NCBI GenBank assembly: GCA_024280945.1
Contig: JAMXLO010000116.1
Span: 48,948-112,947 of the forward strand
Origin: Acetobacteraceae bacterium
Lineage (GTDB): Bacteria; Pseudomonadota; Alphaproteobacteria; Acetobacterales; Acetobacteraceae
Length of the DNA stretch: 64,000 nt
Direction of reading: 5' to 3'
Part shown: in pieces, positions 18,006 through 26,014 of the stretch
How positions within the stretch are numbered: position 1 is the first letter of the stretch
How the letters are laid out: the number at the start of each line of letters is the position of its first letter
Position numbers and translations under genes: made by a program
The notes under the pieces: generated by a model
The model's input: the letters and a program-made list of their open reading frames with translations, nothing else
The model's database searches: none
Told to the model about the DNA's origin: nothing

Positions 18006-19238
18006 ATGCGTCTGACCGACGAAGAACGCGCCATGCTGGCGGGCAAGGCGGGGCCTGCGCGGCAATGGGCGATCGAGCACCAGATGCGGGTCGGTCGCTA
18101 TCTCGGTGCCGTGGATTTTGTCCCGGTGTCGCAGGCCCACATCATGGCCGATACCGAGTCTCTCGGTGTTGCCGGCGTCGAGTGGTTGGAGCGCCTTGCC
18201 GCACTGCCAGAACCCGAACGCCGCGTGCGCATTCCCACCATAACCGATCCGCGTGGCACCGACTTTGCCGCAGCGGCGCGGCTGAAACACCAGGACTGGA
18301 TGCTGGCGCTTGAACGGCGCGCCATTGCTGCATTCCAGTCTCTCGGCGTGCTGATGACCGACACCTGCATCAACTACCAGACGATCATGCCGGCAGTACT
18401 CGGCGAGCACATGGCATATGGCGACACCGGCGTGGTGATTTATGCCAACAGTGTCCTCGGCGCGCGCTCAAACTTCGAGGGCGGTCCATCCGCACTGGCG
18501 GCTGGCCTGACTGGACGCACGCCGCGCTACGGGTACCATCTGCTGGAGAAACGGCGGGCAACACTGAAGCTGTGCATCGATGACACGCCCAGCGAATTGC
18601 ACGAATGGGGCGCGCTCGGCGGCGTCGTCGGTCGCATCGCCGGCGACTACTGGCAGGTGCCGGCACTCGTCGGCATCGATCGTGTGCCGACATCGGACGA
18701 GCTGAAGCATTTTGGCGCAGCACTGGCGAGCCACGGTTCTGTTGCGCTGTTCCATATGGTTGGGGTGACGCCGGAGGCGGACCACGCGGTCGACCCGACG
18801 CTTGCGGTCACCGCGACGATCACCGCGGCGGATCTCGCCGCGTTCCAAGCTGCCTACCGTGCCGATCTCGACAAGGTTGATGTGGTGGTCTTCTCCTCGC
18901 CGCAACTCAGCCTGGTCGAACTGCGCGACGTTGCGGACCTGCTGGATGGCTGTCGCGCGACGATTCCGCTGCTTGTGGTGACCAGTCCGCAGGTCAAGCC
19001 GGACGCCGATCGTCTCGGCATCACTGCGCGCATCGAGGCGGCCGGTGGGCTCGTGCTGTCCGGCATGTGTTTCTACCAGAGCTATGCGCGCGAAATGGCC
19101 GAGGCGAATGGCTGGCAGACCTTGGTCACTCCGTCGGCCAAGCTGGTGAACATCTTGGGCGGCTACGGTTATCGGCCGGCACTGCTGTCGATGCAGGAAT
19201 GTGTCGAGGCCGCCTGCACCGGGCGGATCGGCGGATGA
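18006..19238 (+). CDS. Aconitase X catalytic (large) subunit
   Basis: 410 residues of the AcnX superfamily: RLTDEERAMLAGKAGPA at the start, then PVSQAHIMADTESLG, VLMTDTCINYQTIMP, GEHMAYGDTGVVIYANSVLGARSNFEGGP (quoted in pieces) and GMCFYQSYA near the end. The conserved cysteines fit iron-sulfur or metal binding. Characterised bacterial members dehydrate cis-3-hydroxy-L-proline, and archaeal ones act in the mevalonate pathway. The substrate here is not established. The subunit overlaps its partner at ATGA. Confidence 0.88.
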   Translation: MRLTDEERAMLAGKAGPARQWAIEHQMRVGRYLGAVDFVPVSQAHIMADTESLGVAGVEWLERLAALPEPERRVRIPTITDPRGTDFAAAARLKHQDWMLALERRAIAAFQSLGVLMTDTCINYQTIMPAVLGEHMAYGDTGVVIYANSVLGARSNFEGGPSALAAGLTGRTPRYGYHLLEKRRATLKLCIDDTPSELHEWGALGGVVGRIAGDYWQVPALVGIDRVPTSDELKHFGAALASHGSVALFHMVGVTPEADHAVDPTLAVTATITAADLAAFQAAYRADLDKVDVVVFSSPQLSLVELRDVADLLDGCRATIPLLVVTSPQVKPDADRLGITARIEAAGGLVLSGMCFYQSYAREMAEANGWQTLVTPSAKLVNILGGYGYRPALLSMQECVEAACTGRIGG

Positions 19239-19651
19239 CCCTGTTCCACGCCGAGGCCGCGATGGGCCGGCGCGTGCAGGGCCGCGCACTGGTGGCAAAG
19301 GATGGCTTCTCCGCCCGCTACGATCTGGATCGCGCGCGCGGTGTGTTCTCGCGGCCCGAACACCGACTGGCCGGGCAGTCCTATCTCGGGCGCATCCTGG
19401 TGCTCGACGCGGCGAAGGGTGGCGTCGCCACCGCCTGGATGCTGCACGAGATGGCGGCACGTGGCGTGATGCCGGCGGCGCTGGTGCTGAACCGGGTCAA
19501 TCCGATCATGGTGCAGGGCGCGGCGCTCGCCGATTTCACCATGTTGTCGGGATTCGACGTCGATATCACCGCCATGGTGCCAGACGGTGCGCTGGTAGAG
19601 GTTGACCCCGAGGCAGATCCTCCGTGTCTGCGCGTCCTGGTCGTGCCGTGA
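19235..19651 (+). CDS. Aconitase X swivel-domain (small) subunit
   Basis: 138 residues, DUF126 family. Conserved segments are GRRVQGRALVAKDGFS, FSRPEHRLAGQSYLGRILVLDAAKGG (in pieces) and MLHEMAARGVMPAALVLN. It provides the swivelling small domain that closes the AcnX active site. The start ATG overlaps the large-subunit stop by 4 bp, so the split enzyme is made stoichiometrically. In some organisms the two parts are fused. Confidence 0.88.
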   Translation: MTLFHAEAAMGRRVQGRALVAKDGFSARYDLDRARGVFSRPEHRLAGQSYLGRILVLDAAKGGVATAWMLHEMAARGVMPAALVLNRVNPIMVQGAALADFTMLSGFDVDITAMVPDGALVEVDPEADPPCLRVLVVP

Positions 19652-19732
19652 GCCTGCGCGCCCAGATGAATTCACCGCAACGCGCCGCCACAGTGCTTGC
19701 CCGCAATGGCAGGCAGAGACGACAATGCCGCC

Positions 19733-20773
19733 ATGCAGCCTCGGCCCATCCATGCTCCGGTCGAACCTGCGGCGTATCCGTCGAATGAACCGCGACGGTT
19801 CTCCGGGCCCGCCTTCGCGGCACTGGATCTCGGTACCAACAATTGTCGCATGCTGGTTGCCGCGCCGTCGGGCGATGGTTTCCGCGTGCTGGACAGCTTC
19901 AGCCGGATCGTGCGGCTGGGTGAGGGACTGCATAGCACCGGCCGGCTGAGTGCTGATGCCATGGAACGCGCACTGGCCGCACTGCGCGCCTGCGCCGCAC
20001 GGCTGGAGCGGCGTCCGGTGCGCCGGCTGCGCGCGGTCGCGACCGAGGCGTGCCGCCGTGCCGCCAACGGCGCCGCTTTCCTTGCCCGGGTGAAACAGGA
20101 AACCGGCCTCGACATCGGCGTTATCACATCGCGCGAGGAAGCCGAGCTGGCGCTGGAGAGCTGCTCGCCACTGCTCGCGGGGCGTGGCCGTCGGGCGCTG
20201 CTGTTTGACATCGGCGGCGGGTCGACCGAGCTCGCCTGGGTGCGGCTTGGTCCGAACGGACGAGCCGAGCTGATCGGCTATGCCTCGCTGCCAGTCGGCG
20301 TGGTGACGCTGGCCGAGCGGTTCGGCGAGGCGGGTTTCGACCCTGGCGGGTTCGACGCCATGGTGGATGACGTCGTCGCCCGGCTGGAGAGCTTCGAGAA
20401 GGTGCATTGTATAGGCCGCGAGATCTGCGACGGTGGGGTGCAACTGCTTGGCACCAGCGGCACGGTCACGACATTGGCCGGCGTGGCGCTTGGCCTGCCA
20501 CGTTATCGCCGGCCGCTGGTGGACGGCACGATACTCGATATCGAAGCGGCCGATGCGGCGCTGACCAGCCTGCGCGAGCTGGGCCGTGCCGGGCTGGAGG
20601 CACATCCCTGCGTCGGGCCGGAGCGGGTGGAGTTCGTGCTGCCTGGTTGCGCCGTGTTTGCCGCGCTGGTGCGCATGTGGCCGGCGCCGCGAGTGATTGT
20701 GGCAGACCGCGGACTTCGCGAGGGCATGCTGCTGCGCATGATCCGAGGCGGGCGTCGACACGGGCGCGGGTGA
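19733..20773 (+). CDS. ppx: Exopolyphosphatase / Ppx-GppA family phosphatase
   Basis: Hydrolyses terminal phosphate from polyphosphate, or pppGpp. ATG 19733 gives 346 residues; ATG 19706 and TTG 19697 are in-frame alternatives. The ASKHA fold is seen in ALDLGTNNCRMLVA, EEAELALES, LLFDIGGGSTELAW and GTSGTVTTLAGVALGL. The length matches short alphaproteobacterial Ppx proteins without the C-terminal HD domain. The stop overlaps the GTG of rlmE. Confidence 0.9.
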   Translation: MQPRPIHAPVEPAAYPSNEPRRFSGPAFAALDLGTNNCRMLVAAPSGDGFRVLDSFSRIVRLGEGLHSTGRLSADAMERALAALRACAARLERRPVRRLRAVATEACRRAANGAAFLARVKQETGLDIGVITSREEAELALESCSPLLAGRGRRALLFDIGGGSTELAWVRLGPNGRAELIGYASLPVGVVTLAERFGEAGFDPGGFDAMVDDVVARLESFEKVHCIGREICDGGVQLLGTSGTVTTLAGVALGLPRYRRPLVDGTILDIEAADAALTSLRELGRAGLEAHPCVGPERVEFVLPGCAVFAALVRMWPAPRVIVADRGLREGMLLRMIRGGRRHGRG

Positions 20774-21447
20774 AAGGCCGCAAGCCAGCCACACCGCGCG
20801 GCCTGTCGGTGGCCGTGCGCACTGCCAAGGGCCGGAGCGCCGCCTCGCAGCGCTGGCTGGCGCGTCAACTCAACGATCCTTACGTCGCCGCGGCAAAGCA
20901 GCAGGGCTGGCGCTCGCGGGCCGCATTCAAATTGGTGGAGCTCGACGACAGGTTCCGACTGGTCCGCCGCGGCGCACGGGTCCTGGATCTCGGCGCTGCC
21001 CCCGGCGGCTGGACGCAGGTTGCGGTGAAGCGTGGCGCGGCACATGTGGTCGGTGTCGACCTGCTGCCGGTCGAACCGGTGCCTGGCGCTGTCGTGCTGC
21101 AAGGCGACTTTACCAATCCCGAAGTGCAGCAGCGCCTGATCCGCGAACTGGGCGGCAAGGCCGATCTGGTTCTGTCAGACATGGCGCCCAATACGACCGG
21201 CCACGCCGCCACCGACCATTTGCGCATCATGGCGTTGGCGGAGGCCGCGCTGGCATTTGCTCTCGAGGTGCTGGCGGAAGGCGGCGGCTTCATCACGAAG
21301 GTGTTTCAGGGCGGCGCCGAGAAATCGATGCTGGACACGCTCAAGCGCCGCTTCGCCTCGGTCCGCCATGCCAAGCCGCCAGCGAGCCGAAAGGAGTCGA
21401 GTGAACTGTACGTGGTGGCGACTGGTTTTCGGATCAATCGACGGTAA
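20770..21447 (+). CDS. rlmE: 23S rRNA (uridine-2'-O-)-methyltransferase
   Basis: FtsJ/RrmJ-type methylase that modifies U2552 of 23S rRNA. 225 residues from a GTG overlapping the ppx stop (GTGA). The SAM-binding motif LDLGAAPGGWTQ and the K-D-K-E catalytic set are visible in RSRAAFKL, SDMAPNTTGH, FITKVFQG and SSELYVVA. The 3' end overlaps the convergent PPOX gene by 14 bp. The ppx-rlmE pairing is common in alphaproteobacteria. Confidence 0.95.
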   Translation: MKGRKPATPRGLSVAVRTAKGRSAASQRWLARQLNDPYVAAAKQQGWRSRAAFKLVELDDRFRLVRRGARVLDLGAAPGGWTQVAVKRGAAHVVGVDLLPVEPVPGAVVLQGDFTNPEVQQRLIRELGGKADLVLSDMAPNTTGHAATDHLRIMALAEAALAFALEVLAEGGGFITKVFQGGAEKSMLDTLKRRFASVRHAKPPASRKESSELYVVATGFRINRR

Positions 21448-21871
21448 GCGGCATCCCATCGAGGTCCTCGGCGCGATCCACCTTGATCAGCACCGCGAAG
21501 CCTTTCTTGTCAGGATCGCGGTCCTTTTCGGGCTGCACCAGCCGGCGCCACACCTCCTCGTATTGTGGCCCGGACTTGATCACCTGCGCGGTGCCGTAGA
21601 AGCGGGCGATGCCGCCCTTCGGCAGCACGCCGTCTGCCCGCAACTGCGGTTTGCGGAAATACACCGTCACCTTGGTGCCGTCGCGCAGCGCCGCATTGGT
21701 CGAGCCTTTGCCGCGCTCCCACAGCGCGATGTGATCGTCGTCGAACACCATTGTGCTGCCGCGCGGGGTGATCTGCGCATAGCCGTTCGGCAGCACGGCG
21801 CCGACCAGGCAGACGTGCTCCGGGAAGGCCGAGTTGATATGTGGCTGGAGGGTCTTCGGGATGGTTGGCAC
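21434..21871 (-). CDS. Pyridoxamine 5'-phosphate oxidase family protein (FMN-binding)
   Basis: 145 residues from GTG 21871, preceded by GGAGAG. The split-barrel FMN fold is recognised by INSAFPEHVCLVGAVLPNGYAQITPRG (partly quoted) and the DDDHIALWERGKGST segment. Probably a flavin-dependent oxidoreductase of unknown substrate. A longer open frame upstream to 21955 includes a hairpin region and is unlikely to be translated. Convergent with rlmE. Confidence 0.8.
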   Translation of the reverse strand: MPTIPKTLQPHINSAFPEHVCLVGAVLPNGYAQITPRGSTMVFDDDHIALWERGKGSTNAALRDGTKVTVYFRKPQLRADGVLPKGGIARFYGTAQVIKSGPQYEEVWRRLVQPEKDRDPDKKGFAVLIKVDRAEDLDGMPLTVD

Positions 21872-21921
21872 GGCTTCTCTCCGCTTCGTTCGGCGGGAGC
21901 CTAGGCCAAGCGGCGGATAAG

Positions 21922-21959
21922 AAAAGGGCATGGCCCGCCTCTGCGGCGGAGCCATGCCC
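21922..21959 (-). terminator. Intrinsic terminator
   Basis: On the minus strand a GGGCATGGC/GCCATGCCC stem (arms at 21951-21959 and 21926-21934) with an inner GC-rich pairing is followed by TTTTCTTATCC. It starts 8 bp after the stop of the secreted small protein gene at 21968 and lies upstream of the PPOX start. Confidence 0.8.
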
Positions 21960-21967
21960 GGCTGAAA

Positions 21968-22231
21968 TCAGCGGTAGTAGCCGCGGTAGTAGTTGTAACC
22001 GTAATAAGGGTTGTGATGTTCGCGCCACTCGCGATGGCGCCATTCGCGTTGAGCCTCCCAACGCCGGTGCTGTTGATACTGGCAGCGCGGGCCGCAATAG
22101 CCCCAGTCAGCCTTCTGTACGGACGACACTTCGTTCACTGGCGACGCCGGGATCACGGATGCAGCCGACGCGCCAACAGAACTCAGGCCGATCAGGCCGG
22201 CGGCGGCGAGGGCAATCAAGGTCTTGCGCAC
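21968..22231 (-). CDS. Small secreted protein with Tyr/Gly-rich tail
   Basis: 87 residues from GTG 22231 with a GGGAGG ribosome binding site. A Sec signal peptide (KTLIALAAAGLIGLSSVGASA) is followed by a conserved Cys pair in YCGPRCQ, an Arg/His-rich middle and the tail NPYYGYNYYRGYYR. Small periplasmic or exported proteins of this composition are common in alphaproteobacteria, with no established function. An intrinsic terminator follows directly. Confidence 0.75.
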   Translation of the reverse strand: MRKTLIALAAAGLIGLSSVGASAASVIPASPVNEVSSVQKADWGYCGPRCQYQQHRRWEAQREWRHREWREHHNPYYGYNYYRGYYR

Positions 22232-22341
22232 GGTTCGGACCTCCCTGTCGTGCAATGACCCGGATGGTCGGTGCCGTTGGCGACCGATTGGCGGCGGCAT
22301 CTGGGCGGAACTTTGGTGGCAGCTGAAATGTTTGTAATGAC

Positions 22342-22504
22342 ATGAAGCGAGAACCGATGGCTGCCCAGCGACCACCCGACACGCCTCCTGGCCCACATGC
22401 CTCCTGGCCCACATCCGGATCCCAATCCGGCACCTCCGCCGCCGATCGAACTGCCACCGCGGCCCGATCCACGGCCGCCTGAACCGATGCCGACCCCGCT
22501 CTGA
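22342..22504 (+). pseudogene. Proline-rich small ORF frameshifted by a 16-bp tandem duplication
   Basis: Units CCTCCTGGCCCACATG (22384-22399) and CCTCCTGGCCCACATC (22400-22415) are tandem copies. With both, the frame from ATG 22342 reads into low-complexity nonsense. With one removed, it reads continuously to TGA 22502-22504 as about 48 residues ending PPPPIELPPRPDPRPPEP and MPTPL. Short Pro-rich proteins of this look are common in proteobacteria. An ATG created inside the repeat (22397) could still express the last 35 residues. Confidence 0.55.
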
Positions 22505-22589
22505 TCAGCGCAACAGCCCGCCTTTTCGGGCGTGCGGCACAACGGCAGTCGCCCGGACGCGTTTAGGCTTCAGTTGCAAGGATCATCAC

Positions 22590-22751
22590 GTGAAGCAGAA
22601 CCATGCAGAAGAGACCGTGCGTCACACCGACGATCAGCAAAACACCGGCACTCACAAGAAGCCGGGTGCACCCGACGAAAAGGGAGCGGATCGGTTTGGC
22701 GGCAGCCGTGCCGGTAGCGAGAACGTCGAGCCGGTGCGGAAAGGAAAGTAG
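22590..22751 (+). CDS. Small hydrophilic protein
   Basis: 53 residues from GTG 22590, preceded by AAGGA at a normal distance. The sequence is strongly charged and lacks hydrophobic segments (HAEETVRHTDDQQNTG, then KKPGAPDEKGADRFGG, ending VEPVRKGK). The composition resembles small disordered stress-related proteins, but no family is assigned. It stands alone between the Pro-rich remnant and the convergent VOC gene. It was found by reading and is shorter than the usual ORF cut-off. Confidence 0.5.
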   Translation: MKQNHAEETVRHTDDQQNTGTHKKPGAPDEKGADRFGGSRAGSENVEPVRKGK

Positions 22752-22830
22752 CCGTTCCCATGGCCAGCTCATGACGGCGGCCGCGGGACCCTCACCTGGC
22801 CCGCCGTCGAAGACCGGCCATCGCCGCTAA

Positions 22831-23376
22831 TCAGGCGGTGGCGCCCAGCCGCCCGGCCAGCTGCTGCTTGAACTGCTCGATCGGCATGAAGCCTGGATCC
22901 TGCCGGCAGGTGTCTTCGGTTTCGCGCAGGATCTGCTCGTCCGACTTGCTCAGATCGAGCGGCTTTCCATGCGGTTGCGGCACGTGGAACGGCGTATCGA
23001 GATACGCCTCGACAGTGTTGCCCTCGGGATCCTTGAAGTAGATCGACCAGGCGTTGCCGTGACTTATCGGGCGCATCTCGGTCGCGCCGAGCTCCAGGGC
23101 GCGCCGATGCACCTCGCGCAGGTCCGCCAGCGTATCGACCATGAACGACATCTGCTGGATCGGATTGAAGCCCGAGGTGTCGGGACGGCCGCTGACCAGC
23201 ACGAGCTGATGGTGGTTCTCCGGATTACCGCTCATGAACGTCAGGTGCATGCCCGCCCGCCCCTCGCCGTGGTCGGTCACCATCAGGCCGAGAACCTCGG
23301 TGTAGAAGCGCTCCATGTTGGGGCGGTCATGCACGTAGATGCCCATGTGGGCCAGCCGTGCGTGGATATTCGACAT
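22831..23376 (-). CDS. VOC family dioxygenase-like protein
   Basis: 181 residues from ATG 23376 with AGGAGG upstream. The vicinal-oxygen-chelate fold is recognised in LAHMGIYVHDRPNMERFYTE (one metal His), HHQLVLVSGRP, and SIYFKDPEGNTVEAYLDTP (metal Glu). The likely class is catechol 2,3-dioxygenase/glyoxalase superfamily, metal dependent; the substrate is unknown. The C-terminal extension DLSKSDEQILRETEDT is typical of a proteobacterial subfamily. Four 16-bp tandem repeats lie just upstream. Confidence 0.82.
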   Translation of the reverse strand: MSNIHARLAHMGIYVHDRPNMERFYTEVLGLMVTDHGEGRAGMHLTFMSGNPENHHQLVLVSGRPDTSGFNPIQQMSFMVDTLADLREVHRRALELGATEMRPISHGNAWSIYFKDPEGNTVEAYLDTPFHVPQPHGKPLDLSKSDEQILRETEDTCRQDPGFMPIEQFKQQLAGRLGATA

Positions 23377-23423
23377 GATCCATTCCTCCTGCGGGCAGCG
23401 TCGTCCAGGTTGGTTGCTCGTGC

Positions 23424-23487
23424 AAGCCAATGCCTACCCAAGCCAATGCGTCCCGAAGCCAATGCTTCCCCAAGCAATGCCTCCCTT
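23424..23487. repeat. Four 16-bp tandem repeats
   Basis: Units begin at 23424, 23440, 23456 and 23472, each based on AAGCCAATGCCTCCCC with one to three changes; the last is one base short. They lie upstream of the VOC gene and downstream of nothing on the plus strand. A degenerate copy of the REP-like palindrome (GTCATCCCCGCGCAAAGCGC) follows at about 23506-23575. Confidence 0.75.
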
Positions 23488-23623
23488 CGTCCTAACATCC
23501 CGCGCCGTCATCCCCGCGCAAAGCGCGGATCCAGCCATGCCGCAAGCGCCGCAACCACGGATGCTTCCGCGATCGTGAACGGTACGCCATCCTGTTCCTT
23601 CGAGATAAGACGGGGAAACAGCA

Positions 23624-24502
23624 ATGAAGGTCGGCTTCATCGGCGTCGGAAACATGGGCGGTCCCATGTGCCGCAACATCATCCGCAACACCAATCACGA
23701 CGTGGTCGTGTTCGACCTCAATCCGGCGGCGATCGAGGCCTGCACCGATCTTGGTGCCAGTGCCGGCACATCGGTCCAGCAGGTGGCCGCAGAGTGCGAC
23801 GTCGTGTTCACCTCGCTGCCAATGCCACGCAATGTCGAGGAGGTCGCCGCCGGCATCGCCGCCAGTGCCAAGCCTGGCACGGTCTATGTCGACCTTTCGA
23901 CCAATTCGCCAGCGACCGCGCGCCGGGTCAACGAGCAGATGCGCGCCAAGGGTGTGCAGATGCTGGAGGCACCTGTCTCCGGCGGCGTCCCACGAGCGAC
24001 AGACGGCACGATCGTCATCATGGTGGGTGGCGATACCGCGGTGTTCGATGCCCAGTTGCCGCTGTTGAAATCGTTCAGCGGCGAGGTGGTGCATGTCGGC
24101 GAGATCGGCATGGGCTCTGTCGCCAAGCTGGTGAACAATATGCTGGCCTTCTGCAATGCAGCGGCGGCGGCGGAGGCGCTGGTGATCGGCACCATGGCGG
24201 GGATCGACCTGCGCAAACTGCAGCAGGTGATCAGCAACGCCAGTGGTAACTCGTCAGCGTTCCGCAACATCTCCGAGAAGGCGTTCAACCGGGAGTTCGC
24301 CGCGACCTTCGCGCTGGATCTGGCGCACAAGGACCTGCGCCTGGCGCTGGAGCTGGCGGACGAGCTGGGGGTACCCGGGATGATCGCGCCACAGGTGATG
24401 AACCTGATGCGCATCGCGCGCGCCAAGGGCATGGGCGGCGACGACAGCAGTTCGGTCATTCGAGTCTATGAGCAGGCGCTTGGCAAGGAAGTGCGACCCT
24501 GA
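23624..24502 (+). CDS. NAD(P)-dependent 3-hydroxyisobutyrate dehydrogenase-family oxidoreductase
   Basis: 292 residues. The Rossmann start MKVGFIGVGNMGGPM, the substrate-binding APVSGGVPRATDGT and the catalytic lysine motif GSVAKLVNN are those of beta-hydroxyacid dehydrogenases (3-hydroxyisobutyrate, tartronate semialdehyde, or related). The precise substrate cannot be assigned; no valine-degradation genes are adjacent. RBS GGGGAAA precedes the start. Confidence 0.88.
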   Translation: MKVGFIGVGNMGGPMCRNIIRNTNHDVVVFDLNPAAIEACTDLGASAGTSVQQVAAECDVVFTSLPMPRNVEEVAAGIAASAKPGTVYVDLSTNSPATARRVNEQMRAKGVQMLEAPVSGGVPRATDGTIVIMVGGDTAVFDAQLPLLKSFSGEVVHVGEIGMGSVAKLVNNMLAFCNAAAAAEALVIGTMAGIDLRKLQQVISNASGNSSAFRNISEKAFNREFAATFALDLAHKDLRLALELADELGVPGMIAPQVMNLMRIARAKGMGGDDSSSVIRVYEQALGKEVRP

Positions 24503-24649
24503 CACATAAGGGGAAACGAAATCACTATAGTATGCGCATAAACAAACCGCGAGCGGTCCATACTTGGACTTCAGATACTTTCCGAACGCTTGTATGCCTT
24601 TCATGCTTCCATGAGCGGCATGGAACGCCGCAGACGGAACGAGGGCGCA

Positions 24650-25024
24650 ATGGACAATCGGCCACATAAACGGATCCTCGTCGTCGAGGACGATCCGCTC
24701 GTTTCCGAAGTGGTGATCGACGCGCTGGATGGGATCTACCATACCAGTCGCGCCGAGAATTCGGCCGACGCGATGGTGGCGCTGCGAGCCGGCGGTATCG
24801 ATGCGATGCTGCTGGACTGCACCCTGCCGGGAGGACTCGACCCGCTTCTGGTGCCGATGGCGGATGGGCAGGGCGTTCCTGTGATCCTTATGTCCGGGCA
24901 TCCGGATATGATGGAACGGGTGCCCGGGGCGCAGCGGCCCTGCATCCAGAAGCCCTTCAGCCTGACGGTGCTGTTGGCCATGATCGAGAGCGTGATTCCC
25001 CCCGCGACCGCGAGCCCGAACTGA
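24650..25024 (+). CDS. Single-domain response regulator (receiver only)
   Basis: 124 residues, a stand-alone CheY-like receiver. Acidic pocket VVEDDPLV, phospho-acceptor Asp56 in MLLDCTLPGG, and the conserved Lys in CIQKPFSL are present. No output domain. Start ATG 24650 follows GAGGG. No histidine kinase is encoded nearby. The next gene, convergent and 11 bp away, is another receiver-only protein. Confidence 0.88.
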   Translation: MDNRPHKRILVVEDDPLVSEVVIDALDGIYHTSRAENSADAMVALRAGGIDAMLLDCTLPGGLDPLLVPMADGQGVPVILMSGHPDMMERVPGAQRPCIQKPFSLTVLLAMIESVIPPATASPN

Positions 25025-25035
25025 AGCCCATACTG

Positions 25036-25395
25036 CTACGCCTCGAGCAGGTGATGCAGCGCTGATACCAATGCCCGGGCCGGAAACGGCTTCGCCAGGA
25101 ACTCCTCTTTGGGCGGCGGGCGCTGCAGGCCGCTGACGAACAGCACCTTCAGTTCCGGATGCATCTGCCGCGCCCGACTGGCGAAGGCCACCCCGTCCAG
25201 CCGCGGCATCGCGATATCGGTGACAACGACCGAGATGTCCGGATGCTCACGCAGCACCTCAAGGCCTTCCTCGCCATTCGACGCTTGATAGACATGGTCG
25301 CACAGGTCTTCCAGCACGTCGGCGACGGTCTCGCGGACCAGCGCATCATCATCCACGACCATACCAATCGGCTGCATTGAATGCGTGCTCTTCAT
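25036..25395 (-). CDS. Single-domain response regulator (receiver only)
   Basis: 119 residues from ATG 25395 (a downstream ATG at 25377 is also possible). The receiver fold has GMVVDDDALVRETVADVLED, phospho-acceptor Asp60 in VVTDIAMPRLDG and the Lys in FLAKPFP. It differs clearly from its convergent neighbour, so the pair is not a recent duplication. Its cognate kinase is not in the window. Confidence 0.88.
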   Translation of the reverse strand: MKSTHSMQPIGMVVDDDALVRETVADVLEDLCDHVYQASNGEEGLEVLREHPDISVVVTDIAMPRLDGVAFASRARQMHPELKVLFVSGLQRPPPKEEFLAKPFPARALVSALHHLLEA

Positions 25396-25626
25396 ATTCG
25401 AGGCCAGCGTCAAATCCGCTTCCTACCATACAGCACTAAACCGACCATGCCCGTCCAACGTTGCTCAACCGACTGTTACGGACAAATGAAAATATCCGCG
25501 ATGTGTGACCACGCCGATGCTGCCGCCGAGCGATAAAGCCACGGGTGCAACCGCGCGCCTGGCAGGGAATGTGCCGTGCCCTCGGCACGTGAGCTACACA
25601 GCGCACAAGGTTGCAGTTCCCAACAA

Positions 25627-25899
25627 TCACGCTTTTGCGCGCGACTTCGGGCTGCCGTCATCGTGATAGCGACTTGGCCAGATCGCCTGTGGCGGCAGGC
25701 CGATGGCTCGGGCCACCAGCGCCTCCATGGCAGGCCATTGCTGCTTCAACGCCTTGCCAGCGGCCGTTGGGTGGTAACCATTGGCCACCGACAGTCCTGC
25801 CAGATTGTGCCCGCGCTTCTTGAGGGCGGCCAGCACGTCGGCAGGATGCCAATCGATTGCCTGTGGCAAGCTGTCCTGGCGAACGTTGCTTGCATTCAT
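25627..25899 (-). CDS. Ner/Nlp-like helix-turn-helix protein
   Basis: 90 residues from ATG 25899. The core IDWHPADVLAALKKRGHNLA followed by GLSVANGYHPTAAGKALKQQ and ending VARAIGLPPQAIWPSRY matches the phage Mu Ner / SfsB (Nlp) DNA-binding family. It is divergent from an S24-type repressor gene, with a 115-bp shared regulatory gap. This layout is that of a phage lysogeny switch, but no other phage gene is present. Confidence 0.82.
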   Translation of the reverse strand: MNASNVRQDSLPQAIDWHPADVLAALKKRGHNLAGLSVANGYHPTAAGKALKQQWPAMEALVARAIGLPPQAIWPSRYHDDGSPKSRAKA

Positions 25900-25982
25900 G
25901 CCACATTCTCTCCAGAGAAACATGGTCGATTTGAATCGCCACACTCACTCGAACATCGCGAAGGCGACCGCATCCTGGCCCA

Positions 25983-25998
25983 AAAGTGTCGAGACTTT
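25983..25998. promoter_or_regulatory. Candidate operator between Ner-like and S24 repressor genes
   Basis: AAAGTGTCGAGACTTT is a near-perfect 16-bp palindrome (only the G/G pair is mismatched) 16 bp before the repressor start codon. It is the best symmetric site in the divergent gap. Autoregulation by the repressor or binding by the Ner-like protein is an inference. Confidence 0.4.
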
Positions 25999-26014
25999 GG
26001 ATGGTGCACGACAT

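Noticed and set aside
22501..22540. GCCCG/CGGGC hairpin as a terminator
   Set aside because: The only T-run is inside the loop, and the stem is short; not convincing.
22216..22542. Glycine-rich minus-strand ORF
   Set aside because: It is the reverse of the Pro-rich plus-strand frame; without a ribosome binding site.
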